Shown here piece after piece: positions 1-51,875 of a DNA stretch of 64,000 nucleotides. The stretch covers positions 9,289,219 to 9,353,218 of the forward strand of contig NC_066323.1 in NCBI RefSeq assembly GCF_022539315.1, read 5' to 3'. Within the stretch, counting starts at the first letter, position 1. Every line of letters starts with the position of its first letter. The DNA is from Serinus canaria (lineage: Eukaryota > Chordata > Aves > Passeriformes > Fringillidae). Under the pieces are notes generated by a model. That model worked only from the letters and a program-made list of their open reading frames with translations. It did not search any database and was not told where the DNA came from. The position numbers and the translations under genes are program-made.

Positions 1-109
1 CACTGTACATTCAGCCCTGGCTCTTTACAAGACATGTGCAGTCTCTTGCCAGTGCTTACATGCAGTACCAAGCACTAAAGATTTGGCATTCAAGACAATT
101 TCCCACCTA

Positions 110-40627
<40,518 letters not shown>

Positions 40628-41200
40628 GGTGCTGCCCGGCTGCCCTCGGAAGGAGGCTCGGGGAGGTCCGAAGGGTCCGGGGGGGGTCGGGTCCGGTCCA
40701 GTCCGGCCCAACCGCGGTTCCGCCGCCGCCGCCGCTGCCCGGCCCGGAAGTGCAGCCAAGGGCCTCTTCCGGCGGCTCCGCGCTGCGCCCGAGAGAGGTG
40801 CCCGTGTGATCGCCTGCGCGGGACGGCGGAGAACCAGGCAGGCAGGAGCGGGGCAGCCCTGTCGCCGGGAGCCTTGTACCGTTCGCCGCCCCTCACAGAC
40901 GCCCGCCAGCCCCGCGACCTCTCGGGGCTCCCTCGCTGTCCCTGCGGGCTCCATACGGGCTCCCGCGCCCGCAGACCCCACACCGCTGCCTGCGCGAGCG
41001 GGACCGGAGCTGTGAGCTCCCCGCAAGTGACCCCGCCGGTGCCCGCGTTCGTGCCATGCCCAGAGAAGCCGCTGCTTCCCCCTCCGGGTCCGGCCGCCGG
41101 GAGGGCGGCCACAGCGTGTCCCAGAGCAGCGCAAGGATCAGCGATTTTATCCCATGGGTTTAACACATGCCGGCCGCCTCTGCGGCGCAGATAGATGGGA

Positions 41201-43598
41201 TACGCAGGCTGGTGGATTTGCACCAAGGAAAGTCCAGCTCAGGAGCAACGATGAGAGAGACCGAGTGTCCAGACCTCGGCAGTATTCATTTCTCCTTGAT
41301 GCTACTGAATAGGAAGAAATACCCTATGAAGGGCTTGAATTCCTTGGGAATCCATAATGGTATCAGTTAGTGAAAGTTATTAATGAAAGTTACTAATGAA
41401 AGCTTATCAGACCCCTACCCACAATGCCAAGGGGGGCTGGCCCGCTCTTGGACAACTGGGAAGATGTCCAACCTTCATTGCCCCACCTGGGCTACACTCA
41501 GTTCTGATCATCTGCATTTCAGACACTGGGGTCACTTCCATTCCATCCCAATATCCAGTTTCTTCAAGCTATACATAATGCTACTGTGAGAATAACACAA
41601 TGGCAAACAAATAAGCACATTCCAATCTGGAAATTGTTTTTATTCAACAAGCACGTAATATGCCCTTAAATTATTCAATCAATTAAACATGTAAAACTAT
41701 CTGCTTACACCTCCAAGTGCACGGATAGTGAAAAGAGAAAAACTAAAAAAAAAAAAAAAAGTAATTCAAGTCACTTTTATTCCTCAGTCAAAGAAAAGCA
41801 AAAATTTTGGTCAAATGTATTCTCACTCACACCCCCTAAGGTCCAGGCAGGTCATTCACTTCCACCAGTCTCTTGCCAGGATAAAACTTGCATGATTTAC
41901 CTAAAAATTACCAGTAAAAAAATCCAGTGGATTTGCAGCACTAAGGGAGGTTTAACTGCCAGTCTGTGCTCTTGGACCACCTCTTCATTGGAGAATGCTT
42001 AGCAGCAAAGGCTAAATGCTGCAAGAAAATAATGATTCCTCCTGGTGAGTCCTGCTTGACTCACCTAACCAAGGGCTTTACTGGGAAATACAGACCTGTG
42101 CAGCTACCTGGGCTGTGCAGGGATGGAGCAGGAGGGAACCTCAATCTCACCAAGATGCACTGAGTGCTCAGTGATGAAATTTGGGGTCAGTAACACAGCC
42201 ATCCACACCAAGTCACTTGGTTACATTTGTGTTTTCCACAGGTCATAAGCACAGAAATCCTGGAGGCTGGAAGGAGAGTGGGTCAGTGCCCTCTCTGCAG
42301 AGCAGCATGCCCTGCTCCAGGTAAGAGCTAGAGGGATGCCAAAGGCAAGCTGCTGGGGTAGAGTGCTGGCCAGAGCTGGCAGGACTCCAGACACTTCTGC
42401 TGCCAGTGGGGGGAAAGAGAGAGGACAGACATGCACAGAGGATGCACTTTGGCAATTAACCCAAAGTAGAGGTAGGCAGGTTGAAATTTCTGATCTGAGC
42501 TGCAGGAAACTCCTAAAGGAAAGCCAGCCCCAAGCTTGTGCTCAAAATAAAACAAGACCTCTTTTATGCTGCATGAAGAATTTGAAAGATATTCTTAACA
42601 TTAGAGTAATATTCCTTGTAAACCAAGGATTTCTGGTTAGTTGTGTTGCCCCACAGGCTACAGGCAACCCTTTGGAACTACTAAATAGATAAATTTTATA
42701 TTTTTATGTTTATTTATGAAATAGCTGCCTCTTGTTGTGCTGCAGGCCACCTCCAAGATGTGCCACCGTGCCTGTGGAGATCTCACAGGTAAGATGGCCC
42801 CCTCCTGTAGCCCCATCTAGCAGCAGCCACACCTTAGTACCCACATGCCACACCTCCACCCCAGGCATCCCTCAGCCTATGAACACCAGGACAAGCCAGA
42901 GGGACAGATCCTGCTCTCAACCCCCACTCTGATCTATATGCCAGTACTATCAGTATCCTTCATGTTATTCTTGCCCCTCAGGCTGGGCTGTTACTGCATT
43001 CTTCATGTTACCCTGTTATATTCAGTCCCACTGCAGTATCCAAGCCACTGTGTTACTTGGTTGGAGTTTGGTTTTTTTTTGGTGTTTTTTTTTTTTGTTT
43101 GTTTTGTTTGTTGTTGTTGTTGTTGTTGTGTTTGTTTGTTTGGGTTTTTTTTCTGTTCTTTCCAAGCACCAATAAAGTAGGAAAACAAGGTCGCAGGATC
43201 GCAGGATCAGTCTGCCAGGGAGGCCAGCCCCAGCAACCTCAGCGGGGAACTTTGCTCAGAATTAGAACATGTTTCTCATTCTTCAAACAGGTGGCTTGCA
43301 TTTCACACTTGAAGTCCCAATGTCATATTGCCCAGGGCATGGGGTACATCCCAAAGGGCTTCTCAGAAGCCCAGTGTCCAGCAGCAGCTCCAAGTGCCCT
43401 GGGTCAGCAGGGAATGGCTCTCTGGCACAGACCCTCTGTGCTGGCGGCAGCTAAAAAAACCCTGATGAGTTCAGCCAAGCAGTTTTTCCCTGGAGTTGTG
43501 GGCCCTTGGAGGAGAGGGCCTGCACCAGCTCCTCCTCCCATTGCTCCAAATCCACTGGGCAGGTCTGGGATGTGGACTGTGTTGGATGCCCAGCAGCT
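41201..43598. other. Intergenic between PSMD1 promoter and C2orf72 3' end
   Basis: 2.4 kb; probably includes the C2orf72 3' UTR. A TTTATT on the plus strand at 42709-42714 (AATAAA on the minus strand) is a candidate polyadenylation signal. It also holds a poly(A) run at about 41744-41760 and a T/TTG-rich tract at 43066-43152. No coding exon recognised. Confidence 0.7.
43066..43152. repeat. T-rich (TTG)n/(TTTG)n tract
   Basis: Runs of T broken by TTG and TTTG units, about 87 bp. On the minus strand it reads as A-rich CAA/CAAA repeats, possibly in the C2orf72 3' UTR. It generates hydrophobic spurious reading frames. Confidence 0.9.
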
Positions 43599-43690
43599 CT
43601 AGGTGCCTGTGCCTCCAGCAGCTTCTTCACAGTTTCCATTGGGGGAAAGGCTGGTCAGAGCCACTTCTTCCTCAGGGTCCTGCAGGTCAT
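43599..43690 (-). CDS. C2orf72: C2orf72 exon 3
   Basis: 92 nt, acceptor GCTCCCTGTAG with a long pyrimidine tract, stop TAG at 43601-43599. Encodes DLQDPEEEVALTSLSPNGN then CEEAAGGTGT. Clear match to the human C-terminal segment, which continues for some 20 residues more. Confidence 0.88.
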
Positions 43691-46600
43691 CTACAGGGAG
43701 CAGAGAGAGGTCAAGGCATACCTGAATGGAAAACCCTTCTTCCCAAAAAATGCAACTTAAGATGAAAAAAAAAGCATGGGCTCAAGCAATTGATATATAC
43801 TCACAACCTAAGCACAGCTGGTTTTTTTTTCAAAACTAATTTTCATTTTGTTTTACAAACTTAACATTGCTTCAGCAAATACAGCAAAGGAGCACAGGGC
43901 CTAGCTCCTGGCCTCCTGACGTCTCAGCAATCCCAAAACAAGTTACGTGGCCACAGGGTGTTACCTGCCTGGCACTGACAGCAAGATCAGGCATTTCTGT
44001 TTTCTGACCATGGCGAGTGGGTCTCACAAGTCTCATATGTCTCGCATGTCTCAAAGCTGCCTAAATTGGGTATTCATTTTCGTTGGTTTACTGTCTCTTA
44101 TGCTCTTTAAGTATTTTATATATTTAAGAGGCATTTGGACAAGGCCCTTAATAACATCCTTTAAAATGTGGTGAGCCCTGAAGTACAGAGCTGGAAGTAA
44201 CTGGAAGAGGCTACCAGCAAAGGGCTTGGGCACCAGAACCACCAGAGAATCATGAGGAGTTTCTGATAATCCCAACAGAATACAAGGGAGGGAGCTGGGC
44301 ATACCTTCATGAATGTTGTTTTCAGCTTTTGCTTTGTAATCTTTCCTCCAGCTCCTCTGGTTCCAAGAAATGCACTGCAGGAAGGATGGCAGCCTCCACC
44401 TCTCCCTGTCTTTCATGTCTTCTGAATAAACCAGAGAAGATGAGTTCAGACTGGTACCAGGTCAGCCCTGCTGCTTCTTCACCTCTCCCTCCATGAGCCT
44501 GGCAACAAAACCAGGTCCTAGCAACAAAACCAGGTCCACTCCATAAAGCCCACCACTGGAAAGCACAGAGCAACTCCTGGCAGTCCTTATTTTTGACTGA
44601 AACTTCTCTGCTACCCTGGAAATTTGTCCCTGGTGCCCGTTTGTACTTTGCCACCTCACTGCCAAAACCAATCTGGATGTGGCAGCGGAGAGTGAGCAAG
44701 AAACCTGGCAGCAGCTCAGCTGGCACACATGGCGAGGCTGGGGGCTGACAGACACAGTCAGAGAATTCCCACAGAAGGAAGTTTTCCTTTTGCATTGTCA
44801 AACAGCTTCTACCACATCAACCTGTTTACTGCTCCCTGCTTTATTAAGCAATTCCTCCCTCCCATGGAGACCTGCTGGACCCGGGGTCTTGCAGCAGCTG
44901 AAACTGCTTGCAAATTGCAGAGAGCATGTAATCAATGTATGGCAATTATTCTAGAAGACAACAAAGTTACTACAGACTTTCCAATCATTTTAGTAAAACA
45001 CTACAGCAGCATAATTTTATATGGTCTTCAGCAGTTCAGTATCCCCATTGAAATATAACCCAGCCTTTCACCTCCTGATCAAATAACAAATGATAAACCA
45101 CTTCAGTGTCCTTCACTTTATTGAGCCATTGCAACACTAAAGGGCTCAGTGTCTTTCTGGCAGTCATCAAACAAAAAGCTCCAGTGCACTGCCTGGGGTG
45201 CACTGCCTGAAGTGTTCTACTGCTCTTTGGAGGCACAGCTACGCTTGGGATCCCTCTGTCCAGGTGGAGATTTTGGAAGGCAAAGCTCAAAGAAGCATGG
45301 AAAGGAGTTGTCCCTGCCTAAGGTTGAACCCTGAAGGTGATGAGTGTCCTCATTATACACATTAGGACACTTACATGACTCAGAGCACCAGACAGACCAT
45401 CAGAAGGGAGTGAGCACATACAATCAGGCCATAACACCCAATCCAGCTCCTGCTGCTCCTCGTTTTCCACAGCCAGCCACAAAAATACATATACTGAGCC
45501 AGGCACTAGCAAAGTGCCAAGGCAGAAAAAGGTATGCAGGGATGCTTTACTGCCTCTGCAGCTGCTGTCCCACCAGACTCCTGCAGCCCGAACTGGAGGA
45601 GTTCTGGGAGCACACCAGAAATTCTTGCAGCAGGAACAATGTGAGGAAGACAAAAGCATGTGAAAGGAGAGAAGCTGGAAAGAGCTGTGTGCCTCAGTAG
45701 AGAGGTGGCAGAAGACAGCCCTGTGCCCTCGCCACCAGCCACCTCAAAGCTCCTCAACATTCTGATCCATGATTCTGGGCTGAGCTGATAGAAAGAAGCA
45801 CTTGAACGGCAGCAAATCATCCCCATGTCCCAGGGATCCCAGGAGACCCTGTCAACCCTGTGGTGCCAAAGGCAAGTGGCAGGATCCCTCGAGGTAAAGC
45901 CAGCAAGACAGCAAAACACCCAAGCCCCTGGAAATGCTGGGGAGCAAGGCAAAAGTGGGAAAAAAATGGAAGAAGGGAGGAGGAAAGGGAAACAGCCCAA
46001 GACAAACAGTGCCAAAGATTAAAGTGTTTTATGTGGCAGCTGTGAGAGCAGAGCCTGCCCAGCTGCCCATCACCCCGCATTGACACACAAACCCAGCTCC
46101 CCTTTCACCCCAGGGCAAATGCTGCTCCTCAGGCCTGGCTTTTATCCTGCCATCCTCACCCTGACATATTGTTTTACGCACAAACAACAACTTGCTTTTG
46201 TTACTTATTCATTATGCAAAATCAGCACAAGCATCCTCCTCCTGCAGGAAGGTCAGGTTCTGCCTGCACCCTACAGCACAGGCCACATCCCAGTCCTGCT
46301 TCCCCCAAGAACACACATCCAATAAGCATGGGAAGCTACCATGTGATGGATGGCCACAATGTCACGGCTGTCAGCTGCCATATCCCTGTGAGACATGAGC
46401 TACTCTAGTGTTTCCCAACTGCTGGGAAGTTTGTCCGCCCTGGCTGCCAGGGCTGGGAACCTCACCAGAAAGAGGCAGATCCCACTGGAAAGGCTCTAAT
46501 CCCACCAGCATGAAAGAGATTTCACTGGGAAAATCCAGATCGGATTGTGCATGTGTAAAGATCCCATCAGTACTGAGTGGTCCAATTCCAAATGGGAAAA

Positions 46601-47366
46601 GCCAGATCCCACTGGGTCAGGAGAAGCTCCCATCAGGAGCTGTCAGATCCTAATGGGAAAAGCCTGACCCCATTGTAGGGGACATCCCATGAGGAGAGAT
46701 CAGAACCCATTAGGATGGGGTAGATCCCACTGAGAAGGGGAAGATCCCACAGGAAAAGGGAGCAAATCCCACTGTAAAAATCGAGACCCGGGTGAGGAAG
46801 GGAGGGAGGGAGGAAAGGGTCCCCCCGACTCTGGTACCTGCGGCATGCTGCAGGGCAGCCCGCAGGGCGCGGCAGGCGGCGGCACGGCAATCGCCGGGGC
46901 TGCCCGGGCTGTACCGGGCCGCCTGCACCGTGCCGGGCGCCGGGAAGTGCCGCCTCAGCGCGGCGTCCAGCACCGCCGCGTCCTCTCCGTCCCCGCCGGG
47001 CAGCAGGACGCCCACGACGGCGGGCGGCGGCCCCGCGGGCAGGCGGCCGCGCACGTCCCGCACCACCTCCCGCAGGCGAGTACGCGCCCCGCGGTCCCGC
47101 GCCGCCCCGCCGCCGCACAGCACCAGCAGCAGCCGCGCTCCCAGCGCCCGGCCCCCGGCGCCGGGCGACCGCCTCGCCCGGCACCCCGGCACCGGCCCCG
47201 GGCACGCTGCGCGCGGCGCCTCGTCGTCCAGGAGGTCGCGGGCGAAGGCGGCCAGCGCGGGCGCCGCCGGGGCCCCCTCCGCCACCTCGGCCACCAGCAG
47301 TACTGCCCGCCGGCCGCCCGCCCGCTCCACCAGCGCCAGCAGCTCCTGCAGGTCGTCCGCCGCCAT
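43599..47366 (-). CDS. C2orf72: C2orf72 orthologue, uncharacterised protein (three exons, complete)
   Basis: Function unknown in any species I can name. Exons 46838-47366, 44305-44421 and 43599-43690 splice in phase 1 twice, giving 245 residues (human about 295). Exon 1 encodes the conserved domain: VLLVAEVAEG, LAAFARDLL, LLLVLCGGG, LREVVRDVRGR, VVGVLLPGG, VQAARYSPGSPGD and AACRALRAAL. Exon 2 gives RWRLPSFLQCISWNQRSWR, aligning with the human LPGLLACFSWGPWSRRK segment. Exon 3 gives DLQDPEEEVALTSLSPNGN before the stop, matching human DLQEPEEELPLTAIFPNGD. The start is the ATG at 47366-47364, which gives MAADDLQELLALVERAGG as in the human N terminus; the frame stays open further upstream with low-complexity sequence. 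Alternating strand and helix patterns suggest a Rossmann-like fold (inference). Its place just upstream of PSMD1 on the same strand matches mammals. Confidence 0.9.
44116..44200 (+). mobile_element. CR1 LINE fragment in C2orf72 intron 2
   Basis: GGCATTTGGACAAGGCCCTT, AATAACATCCTTTAAAATG and GGTGAGCCCTGAAG follow in order the familiar 3' region of an avian CR1 subfamily. Short, decayed and antisense to C2orf72. Identified by eye. Confidence 0.55.
44305..44421 (-). CDS. C2orf72: C2orf72 exon 2
   Basis: 117 nt, acceptor GGTTTATTCAG, donor GAAG|GTATGC. Encodes DMKDRERWRLPSFLQCIS then WNQRSWRKDYKAKAENNIHE (residues ~177-215). Phase 1 in and out. The only exon reading consistent with both neighbours and the human protein. 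Confidence 0.85.
44499..44537. repeat. Tandem duplication of a ~19-bp unit
   Basis: GCAACAAAACCAGGTCC occurs twice in direct succession in C2orf72 intron 1, about 80-115 bp before the exon 2 acceptor. Confidence 0.85.
44894..44937 (+). repeat. 44-bp direct repeat, copy A
   Basis: Matches 47805-47848 at 42 of 44 positions, same orientation, core ACTGCTTGCAAATTGCAGAG. Copy A lies in C2orf72 intron 1 and copy B ~440 bp upstream of the C2orf72 start codon. No known repeat family recognised. Confidence 0.9.
46475..46782. repeat. Degenerate minisatellite, ~20-25 bp unit
   Basis: Roughly a dozen imperfect units around a consensus near CAGATCCCACTGGGAAAAG, with clear copies at 46475, 46602, 46722 and 46743. 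It sits in C2orf72 intron 1, starting about 55 bp past the exon 1 donor. Confidence 0.85.
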
Positions 47367-47600
47367 CCCCTGCCGTGCTCCCTGTCCGGCCCGGATCCGC
47401 ATGTTCCCCGGCCCCGGCTCCGCACCGCCCACTGGCCCGCACCCGCCCCAGCACCCTGCACCAGCCCCGGGCAGCAGCCCCGGCCCCGCGCAGAGTAACA
47501 CCCCGGGGCAGCGGGGCGAGAGGGTATCAAGGATCCCCCCCGTTTCCAGCCCCATGCTGGACCTGCACAATCCCGCGGGGTGAACGGCCCCTGCCTACTG
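46800..47600 (-). promoter_or_regulatory. C2orf72: CpG island covering C2orf72 exon 1 and promoter
   Basis: Very high GC and CpG density throughout exon 1 and ~230 bp upstream, ending abruptly near 47.6 kb. No TATA box was seen; the start site is not resolved. Confidence 0.75.
46838..47366 (-). CDS. C2orf72: C2orf72 exon 1
   Basis: 529 nt, extremely GC-rich, encoding residues 1-176 plus one base. Donor GCAG|GTACCA. The conserved family block LREVVRDVRGR...ARYSPGSPGD...AACRALRAAL lies in the second half. Confidence 0.9.
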
Positions 47601-50600
47601 CAGGGTGGGCATAGCAGAGAGGCTAGTAAAGAGCCCCCGGATCCGTCACACGACCAGACTCAGAGCCCTCGCACAGGCTGGTCTTCATGCCAATGAGGAG
47701 TTGATAAAATTCAGGCAAAAAACTGCGTTGTGGAGGGGTTTGAAATGTGAAAGGGGATGAGGAGAGGCTGTGGTGGCTGCAGAGTGGGACACACGCTGAA
47801 AACTGCAGCTGTAACTGCTTGCAAATTGCAGAGAGCATGTAGTCAATGATAGAAGAGCAGCTGATCATGCAACCATGATCATCATCCCCAAGGTGCCCCC
47901 TATGGTGTGGCATCTCATACCCCAGAGCAGCAACAGAGTGGCCTCTCTGGCATCAGGTGCACTATGCTGCTGCACAGCATGGCCAGGCTATAGCCACCCC
48001 TGGAAGAGGAAACAATTACACCCTCAAAGGACATACCCACCCCACTGGTCACAAGCGCATACCTGAGCTGCAGCCCCCACACCACATGCTGCATCTCCGA
48101 GTCCCTTCCCAAGCCAGTGCCCTTTGACTTCCCCTCTGCCACGCAAAACAGAGCCTGCAGTCACAGGCCCACAAGCATCAACATCACTACATCCTATCAA
48201 AGCACTTATGTTTCCAGGGATATGTGTGAGCTTTAGTCAGGGCTTTGGGGCTGGCACTTATTACACAGATCTCTACCAGCCAACACTGAATGAAAGCCAT
48301 TGTGCCCAGCCCTGACACTTGCATGGGGAAGTTCCAATCCATGGCATGCAGTAAGTACTTCCCCTATGCCATATCAGAACAGGCTCCTCCAAACAAGTAA
48401 CGTCTTATCGCAAGAGCCTGGGAAGGGATAAATAGCTCAAAGGTGTAAACGGCCAGAGTCACCTTGGCCAATTGCTCTCTGAGGATTCTTGGAGCCAAAC
48501 CATCTCTTGTGGGATGAGTGAAGGAATCTCAGAATGTACTGGGTATGACAGCAGAACCAAAATCCACATGTCTGTCCTGGATTGGTGATTTCCAATCCCA
48601 GCAACGTGTGCTGGGATTCACTCAGCCACAAATAAGGCTGAGCCATCATGCCTGCTGCCTGCCCATACTCATGGCCACGTGTCCCTAAAGCCCAGCAGAT
48701 CAGCAGCCACAGTAGAAGGGATGTGCCACAGGCTGATTCCCAGGCACAACAGTGGTGTGGCAGCTCGGGAAGGTCACAGTGTGGCACCAATTTTAATCCA
48801 AGGAAAATATTTCCCCCAGTATGGCAGGCTTAGCAAACACTGCCCCAGGCTAGTATCATGGATGAGGGCTTCAAGAGAGACTTTCAGCCCTGGATCCTAG
48901 CAAAAGTAATTTACTCATGGACAAGTGCTGATAAGCAAATGGGACAAGGTGAAAAGGGGAAGGTAAAACAGAAAGATTAGGCTCCTCTCCAAAGATCAGG
49001 GTCTCAAAGAGCCCATGCCCCATGCCAGTGTGGTAGCCCTGAGAGTAGCTGACAACATGGGAGGGCTACAAAGTCAGACATAATTCAGGAGTCAGGTCTG
49101 GCCTTAGTGTTGCCCAAATTTTGTATTTACAAGGATTTTTTTTCTCATCTGTTCAGAAACCTATTCATGGTCCTATGGACAAAAGTCTAGGGTATAATCA
49201 GCATCATGACTTGTGTCAGCAGCAGGAGGGGACAGGAACACGTGCTAGTCCCCAGAAATCCTCATCTCTCTGGAAAACTGCCATGAGATCCATAGAGTGT
49301 TTACACTCCTCGTGAGCTGCCAGCACAGCCTGTGGTGTGGTGGTACTGGTTAAAGCCTGACTGATGTGCAGACCATTACAGCACGGCTCTCACAGAGCTC
49401 TTCCAGAGCAGCACTATGCCACTGACTTGCCTAGAGATGCCAAGATGCCTCAGGCATTTGGAAGCTGACTTTCTAGCTGGCAATTCCCCAGATTTATGAA
49501 GATAATTCTTGCAGAGAAGGTATAGAAAAAATCTGAGTTTTCTTCCTAACTCAGGTACACCACTGGCTACTTCTCTGCAGTGGCCTCGATGTTCAAACTG
49601 CTAGCACAGCCACTAAAAACTAATATTTGGGACCACATAGAGCTGTTCTTCGTGGCCACTGCAATTCTTTAGTTTATTTTGGGTACACATGTAACACTGT
49701 CAGCACAGGCTGGTTGGAAAGGTGAATGTCACCCACAATACCCAAACAACCTTGTTTACATTTCTTTACTCATTAACAGGGGTAAGATCTAACACATACA
49801 ACTCCCTTTGTGTTACTTAAAGAGGTACAACTCAAACAGTTCAGAGGCAGTCATGAGCTCAGCAGCATTTGTAGTCCTCCATAAGATGTCTTCAAAGCCC
49901 TGTCAGGAATCTGAGCAAGAACTCAGATGTATTTAGAAAACCTGACACTCCATCAAACATCCATCTAACAGTCACAGTTGCAGAGAATCACTATAGAAAG
50001 CCCTAAGTGAGGGTCAATCACATCTCTTACATATGCTTTAGCTGTCCAGAGCAGACAAAACATCTATTCATTTTTTGACTTCAAAAAAGGAGTGAAGTGT
50101 ATTAGTAATGCCTCGAAGCCTAAACAACAAAAAAAGGTCCACTGCATTAGAGCCTGCATTTACCAAAATTAACCATTCTTCTGAAGAGAGTAAAAAGAGG
50201 ACAGGGATAAAGGATTCTTGTGCCAGTTTTGATGATAGAAGAGCAGAGAGACTGAAGAGCAGAGAGTAAGAAGGAATGTGTAGGAGCTGTCCTGAGCCCA
50301 ATGTCTGATGACCCAGACCTGCTCCTTAAATTCATCCTTTCTGTAGTTTTGGGGCACTTGGAAAAGCATTTGAGCCAGGTAGGAGCTGGTACTCCAAACT
50401 TCCTTCAATTATTACTTTGAAAAACACATCCTTACTAGATGCTGGAAAGCACATGCTTTACTTGTGTAGCACTACCAGCTGTTTCCAGGGCATTGCTGCA
50501 AGGCACCAGCACTCACTGAGCTCTTCATTCATGGAGACCTCCTTGGGTTGCCCAAAGAAGTAGCAGAGGAGGTAATTGTGAGAGAAGAAAATACCCCAAA

Positions 50601-51768
50601 CCCCACTCCTGCCCCCAACATCCCAGTCCCACTGATTCCCTTCTAGCCTGCCTCCTGTTCACTCCTCCATGGCTCTTCCTACTTCTGAGTCACCAAAACT
50701 CTGCCAAGCACCATCACTACCCAAACACTTACAGCAAGGTTGTTTTGCTTCATAAAGCCACAACCTTAAGGATCTGGAAAGAATCTGAATTTGAAAAATA
50801 ACCTGGAGAATCCTTTCTCTGACAAACACTGGTTTACAGGATCTGTACTGCCCTCAAATCCCACCCCTTCTGTACCATACTGCATAAATCTGCAGCTTCA
50901 GCAAGTTTTGCAGTCTTAAATAAAAGCTTTAAAGCTTATAATACACACAGACACAGAGAAATGAGTTAAATATCAGGTGTTTAATCCTTTCTTTGATGAT
51001 AATGAAGATCTTAGGATGACAAAAGATCTACAAAAAACACCAGAGAAAAAATATATATAAACTCCCAATGCAAAAAAAGTGCAGCTACCTAAAGTGCTTT
51101 GCCATGCCCAGAGGATGGGAAATGAGTTCAGCTATTATGTGGGTAATTGGACTTAAAAATATTCTACTGCTCCCAGAGTTCCTCCCATCCAAAATAACCC
51201 GTTCCAGAAACTCAATCTGCTGGATGTGTACATGCTTGTATGTAAGGTCAACTCCCTGGACAAAGAACCTGGGAGGGTTTCAGCAGCTTTGTTCCTGATG
51301 AGAACCATGTACCAAAGACTCCTCCATCCAGGTTCTTCTGGGAAAACATGGTCTGAGGCCTTAGTCTTGAGTTTCTCTCACTATTTCAGTTTCGGGACAG
51401 TTTCAAATCTAGAGGCTTCTGGCCTGCTCTGATTCCCTCTCTACTGACGGCTTTCTTAGGGACAGGTTTCTTAGGGACATTTTGATAATCAAGTCATTTA
51501 ATGCAAAGCAGAAACCCAGTAATTTTTTTTAAAAGTTTCCCAGGGCAGATTGTTCAGCCAAGGCGGCAAAGAACTCTGAGCTTTGTGGCAAGGACAGTGT
51601 AATGCTGAGGGTGCACTGTCCCCTTCTGGCAGCAGCCACACACTGAATTTCATACATGCAGAAGGTCTGGGCAGACAAGCAAGTCAGCAGGAAGGAAGTG
51701 TTCTGTAAAGAGACATCCAGCAGGACAGTACTAAAACCAACCTGACAGATTCGGCTGCCCAAGGAAAT
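47601..51768. other. Intergenic between the two C2orf72-family genes
   Basis: 4.2 kb. Probably includes the 3' UTR of the distal family member (an ATTAAA on the minus strand lies at 51502-51497). No exon, RNA gene or dispersed repeat recognised. A 13-bp direct repeat TTTCTTAGGGACA lies near 51453-51479. Confidence 0.7.
47805..47848 (+). repeat. 44-bp direct repeat, copy B
   Basis: Partner of 44894-44937 with two mismatches. It lies in the 5' flank of C2orf72. Confidence 0.9.
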
Positions 51769-51875
51769 TCATTCTCCATCTGTCTTTGATATCTTCTCTT
51801 GCCTACGTTCAGGCAGAACTCGGCAGTATCTGAGCTCCGGGAGTGAAATAACAAATGGCTCCTGGGAGTCGACTT
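51769..51875 (-). CDS. C2orf72-like paralogue exon 2 with stop
   Basis: 107 nt, acceptor TTTCTTCCCCTAG, stop TGA at 51771-51769. Encodes VDSQEPFVISLPELRYCR then VLPERRQEKISKTDGE. The phase fits exon 1; homology to C2orf72 exon 2 is weak, so the end is less certain than exon 1. Confidence 0.65.

Larger units (their letters stand above)
44422..46837 (-). other. C2orf72 intron 1
   Basis: 2.4 kb, phase 1. Contains one copy of a 44-bp duplicated segment (44894-44937) and, next to exon 1, a degenerate minisatellite. Long frames on both strands are chance results of low stop density. Confidence 0.85.

Noticed and set aside
43057..43602. 181-aa hydrophobic plus-strand frame resembling membrane segments
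   Set aside because: The Phe/Leu/Val-rich start comes from the T/TTG repeat at 43066-43152.
43451..43639. 62-aa minus-strand frame overlapping C2orf72 exon 3
   Set aside because: Starts inside exon 3 in another frame; the DLQDPEEE frame is the homologous one.
44322..44801. 159-aa minus-strand frame overlapping C2orf72 exon 2
   Set aside because: It reads exon 2 in a different frame from the one that fits phase and human homology, and most of it is intron.
45506..46086. Minus-strand frames of 169 and 89 aa in C2orf72 intron 1
   Set aside because: No homology and not bounded by splice sites that keep the exon 1 to exon 2 phase.
46633..47530. Other minus-strand frames across C2orf72 exon 1 (273 and 191 aa)
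   Set aside because: Out of frame with the conserved VRDVR/YSPG/AACRALR blocks; low-complexity Arg/Gly/Trp sequence.
46792..47583. Long plus-strand frames (up to 263 aa) opposite C2orf72 exon 1
   Set aside because: Antisense to a well-supported exon; Arg/Pro/Ala-rich composition is what high GC gives by chance, with no family resemblance.
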